From: Thiodiazotropha sp040791665
GTDB taxonomy: Bacteria > Pseudomonadota > Gammaproteobacteria > Chromatiales > Chromatiaceae
Reading direction: 5' to 3'
Length of the DNA: 64,000 bases
Assembly: GCA_040791665.1 (NCBI GenBank)
Contig: JBFNNX010000023.1
Span: 62,001 to 126,000 of the forward strand
Shown here: positions 63,699 to 64,000 of the stretch, in pieces
How the letters are laid out: each line of letters begins with the position of its first letter
How positions within the stretch are numbered: the stretch's first letter is position 1
Translations under genes and position numbers: made by a program
Notes under the pieces: model-generated
Told to the model about the DNA's origin: nothing
The model's database searches: none
Seen by the model: only the letters and a program-made list of their open reading frames with translations

Positions 63699-64000
63699 TC
63701 GTAAAAAAACTTGTTTAGGTGTTTGCTAACTTCGCATCAAACTCCCGGACGCAGATGAAACGGCGACTGCCCATACGGGTAGACGGCGGCGCTTAATGGT
63801 CATCTTTGCCTGGTGAATGTTGTTCATGGAAATGAGCATGCATGCTCGTAAAGAGAAGGTCAAGGGAAAATTATGCGACTGACGAAACCCGTCGCGTTTA
63901 CACACCTTTCGCGAGTACCTGAGGGACATGGGGCCTGCCCATTCCTTGACGGAATGGGCAAACCAAGGCAACTGTCCGGCAGTGAATCGACTATCAGAGT
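63699..64000. other. Edge region with palindromes, no gene called
   Basis: GAGCATGCATGCTC at 63834-63847 is a perfect palindrome. GCCCATTCC/GGAATGGGC at 63937-63959 forms a 9 bp stem with a 5-base loop. A short minus-strand open frame (63726-63971) shows no domain and lacks a ribosome binding site. As a minus-strand terminator follows, this stretch may be transcribed as a small RNA or as the 3' part of a gene beyond the window. Confidence 0.4.

Noticed and set aside
63726..63971. 81-codon minus-strand frame near the right edge
   Set aside because: No domain, no ribosome binding site, and it runs through palindromes; treated as non-coding.

Overview
The window looks like part of a gammaproteobacterial chromosome, probably from a sulfur-oxidising Chromatiales-like lineage (free-living or symbiont relatives such as Sedimenticola or Thiodiazotropha). 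This is inferred from the gene set: OxyR with the C199/C208 pair, FabA, Hda with an N-terminal clamp motif, CpdA, type-2 LeuA, an octaheme tetrathionate-reductase-type cytochrome, a TatT-bearing TRAP system and several c-di-GMP signalling proteins. No rRNA, tRNA, CRISPR array, transposase gene or prophage block was recognised.

Layout. 0-6.8 kb: a MITE-like repeat, DUF427, glutaredoxin, an AraC-family regulator, DUF302, a small membrane protein, a GlcG/HbpS-type protein, PilZ, then argE-argA. 6.9-25.5 kb: a signalling-rich stretch in which many genes are damaged. It holds a PAS-GGDEF-EAL pseudogene, a membrane GGDEF protein with a ruined signature, a frameshifted DUF3365-GGDEF gene, a histidine kinase with an in-frame stop, an intact REC-TPR/histidine-kinase pair, and an intact GGDEF-EAL protein overlapping a di-haem peroxidase gene. 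An Asp-rich DUF5666 lipoprotein, Lrp, leuA and argG lie among them. 25.8-31.1 kb: DUF533, then the branched-chain amino acid genes ilvB-ilvH-ilvC with a repeat between ilvH and ilvC, then DUF4124 and a MIF-like protein.

31.7-44 kb: octaheme cytochrome plus membrane cytochrome b, proS, fabA with a nucleoside transporter, a bifunctional aldolase/short-chain dehydrogenase, oxyR, cpdA, sfsA and a secreted Pro/Gln/Tyr-rich protein. 44-47.6 kb: a minus-strand run tlpA-like, thioredoxin-like, tolC-like, hlyD-like, acyP, with no inner-membrane pump. 48-57.5 kb: an orphan protein of unknown function, a tail-fibre-like/SGNH hydrolase fusion, YihY, arsC-wrbA-hda, bolA, a DegS/DegQ-type protease and an alanine/sodium symporter. 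57.8-64 kb: a TRAP transporter locus (tatT, dctP, cupin, dctQ, dctM), an EamA permease and a strong terminator.

Together the genes cover arginine and branched-chain amino acid synthesis, redox and thiol homeostasis, anaerobic sulfur or nitrogen-compound respiration, carboxylate-type uptake and c-di-GMP signalling. Two dispersed palindromic repeat families occupy several spacers. Candidate FNR/ANR boxes (one a perfect consensus match) suggest oxygen control of part of the signalling and respiratory genes.
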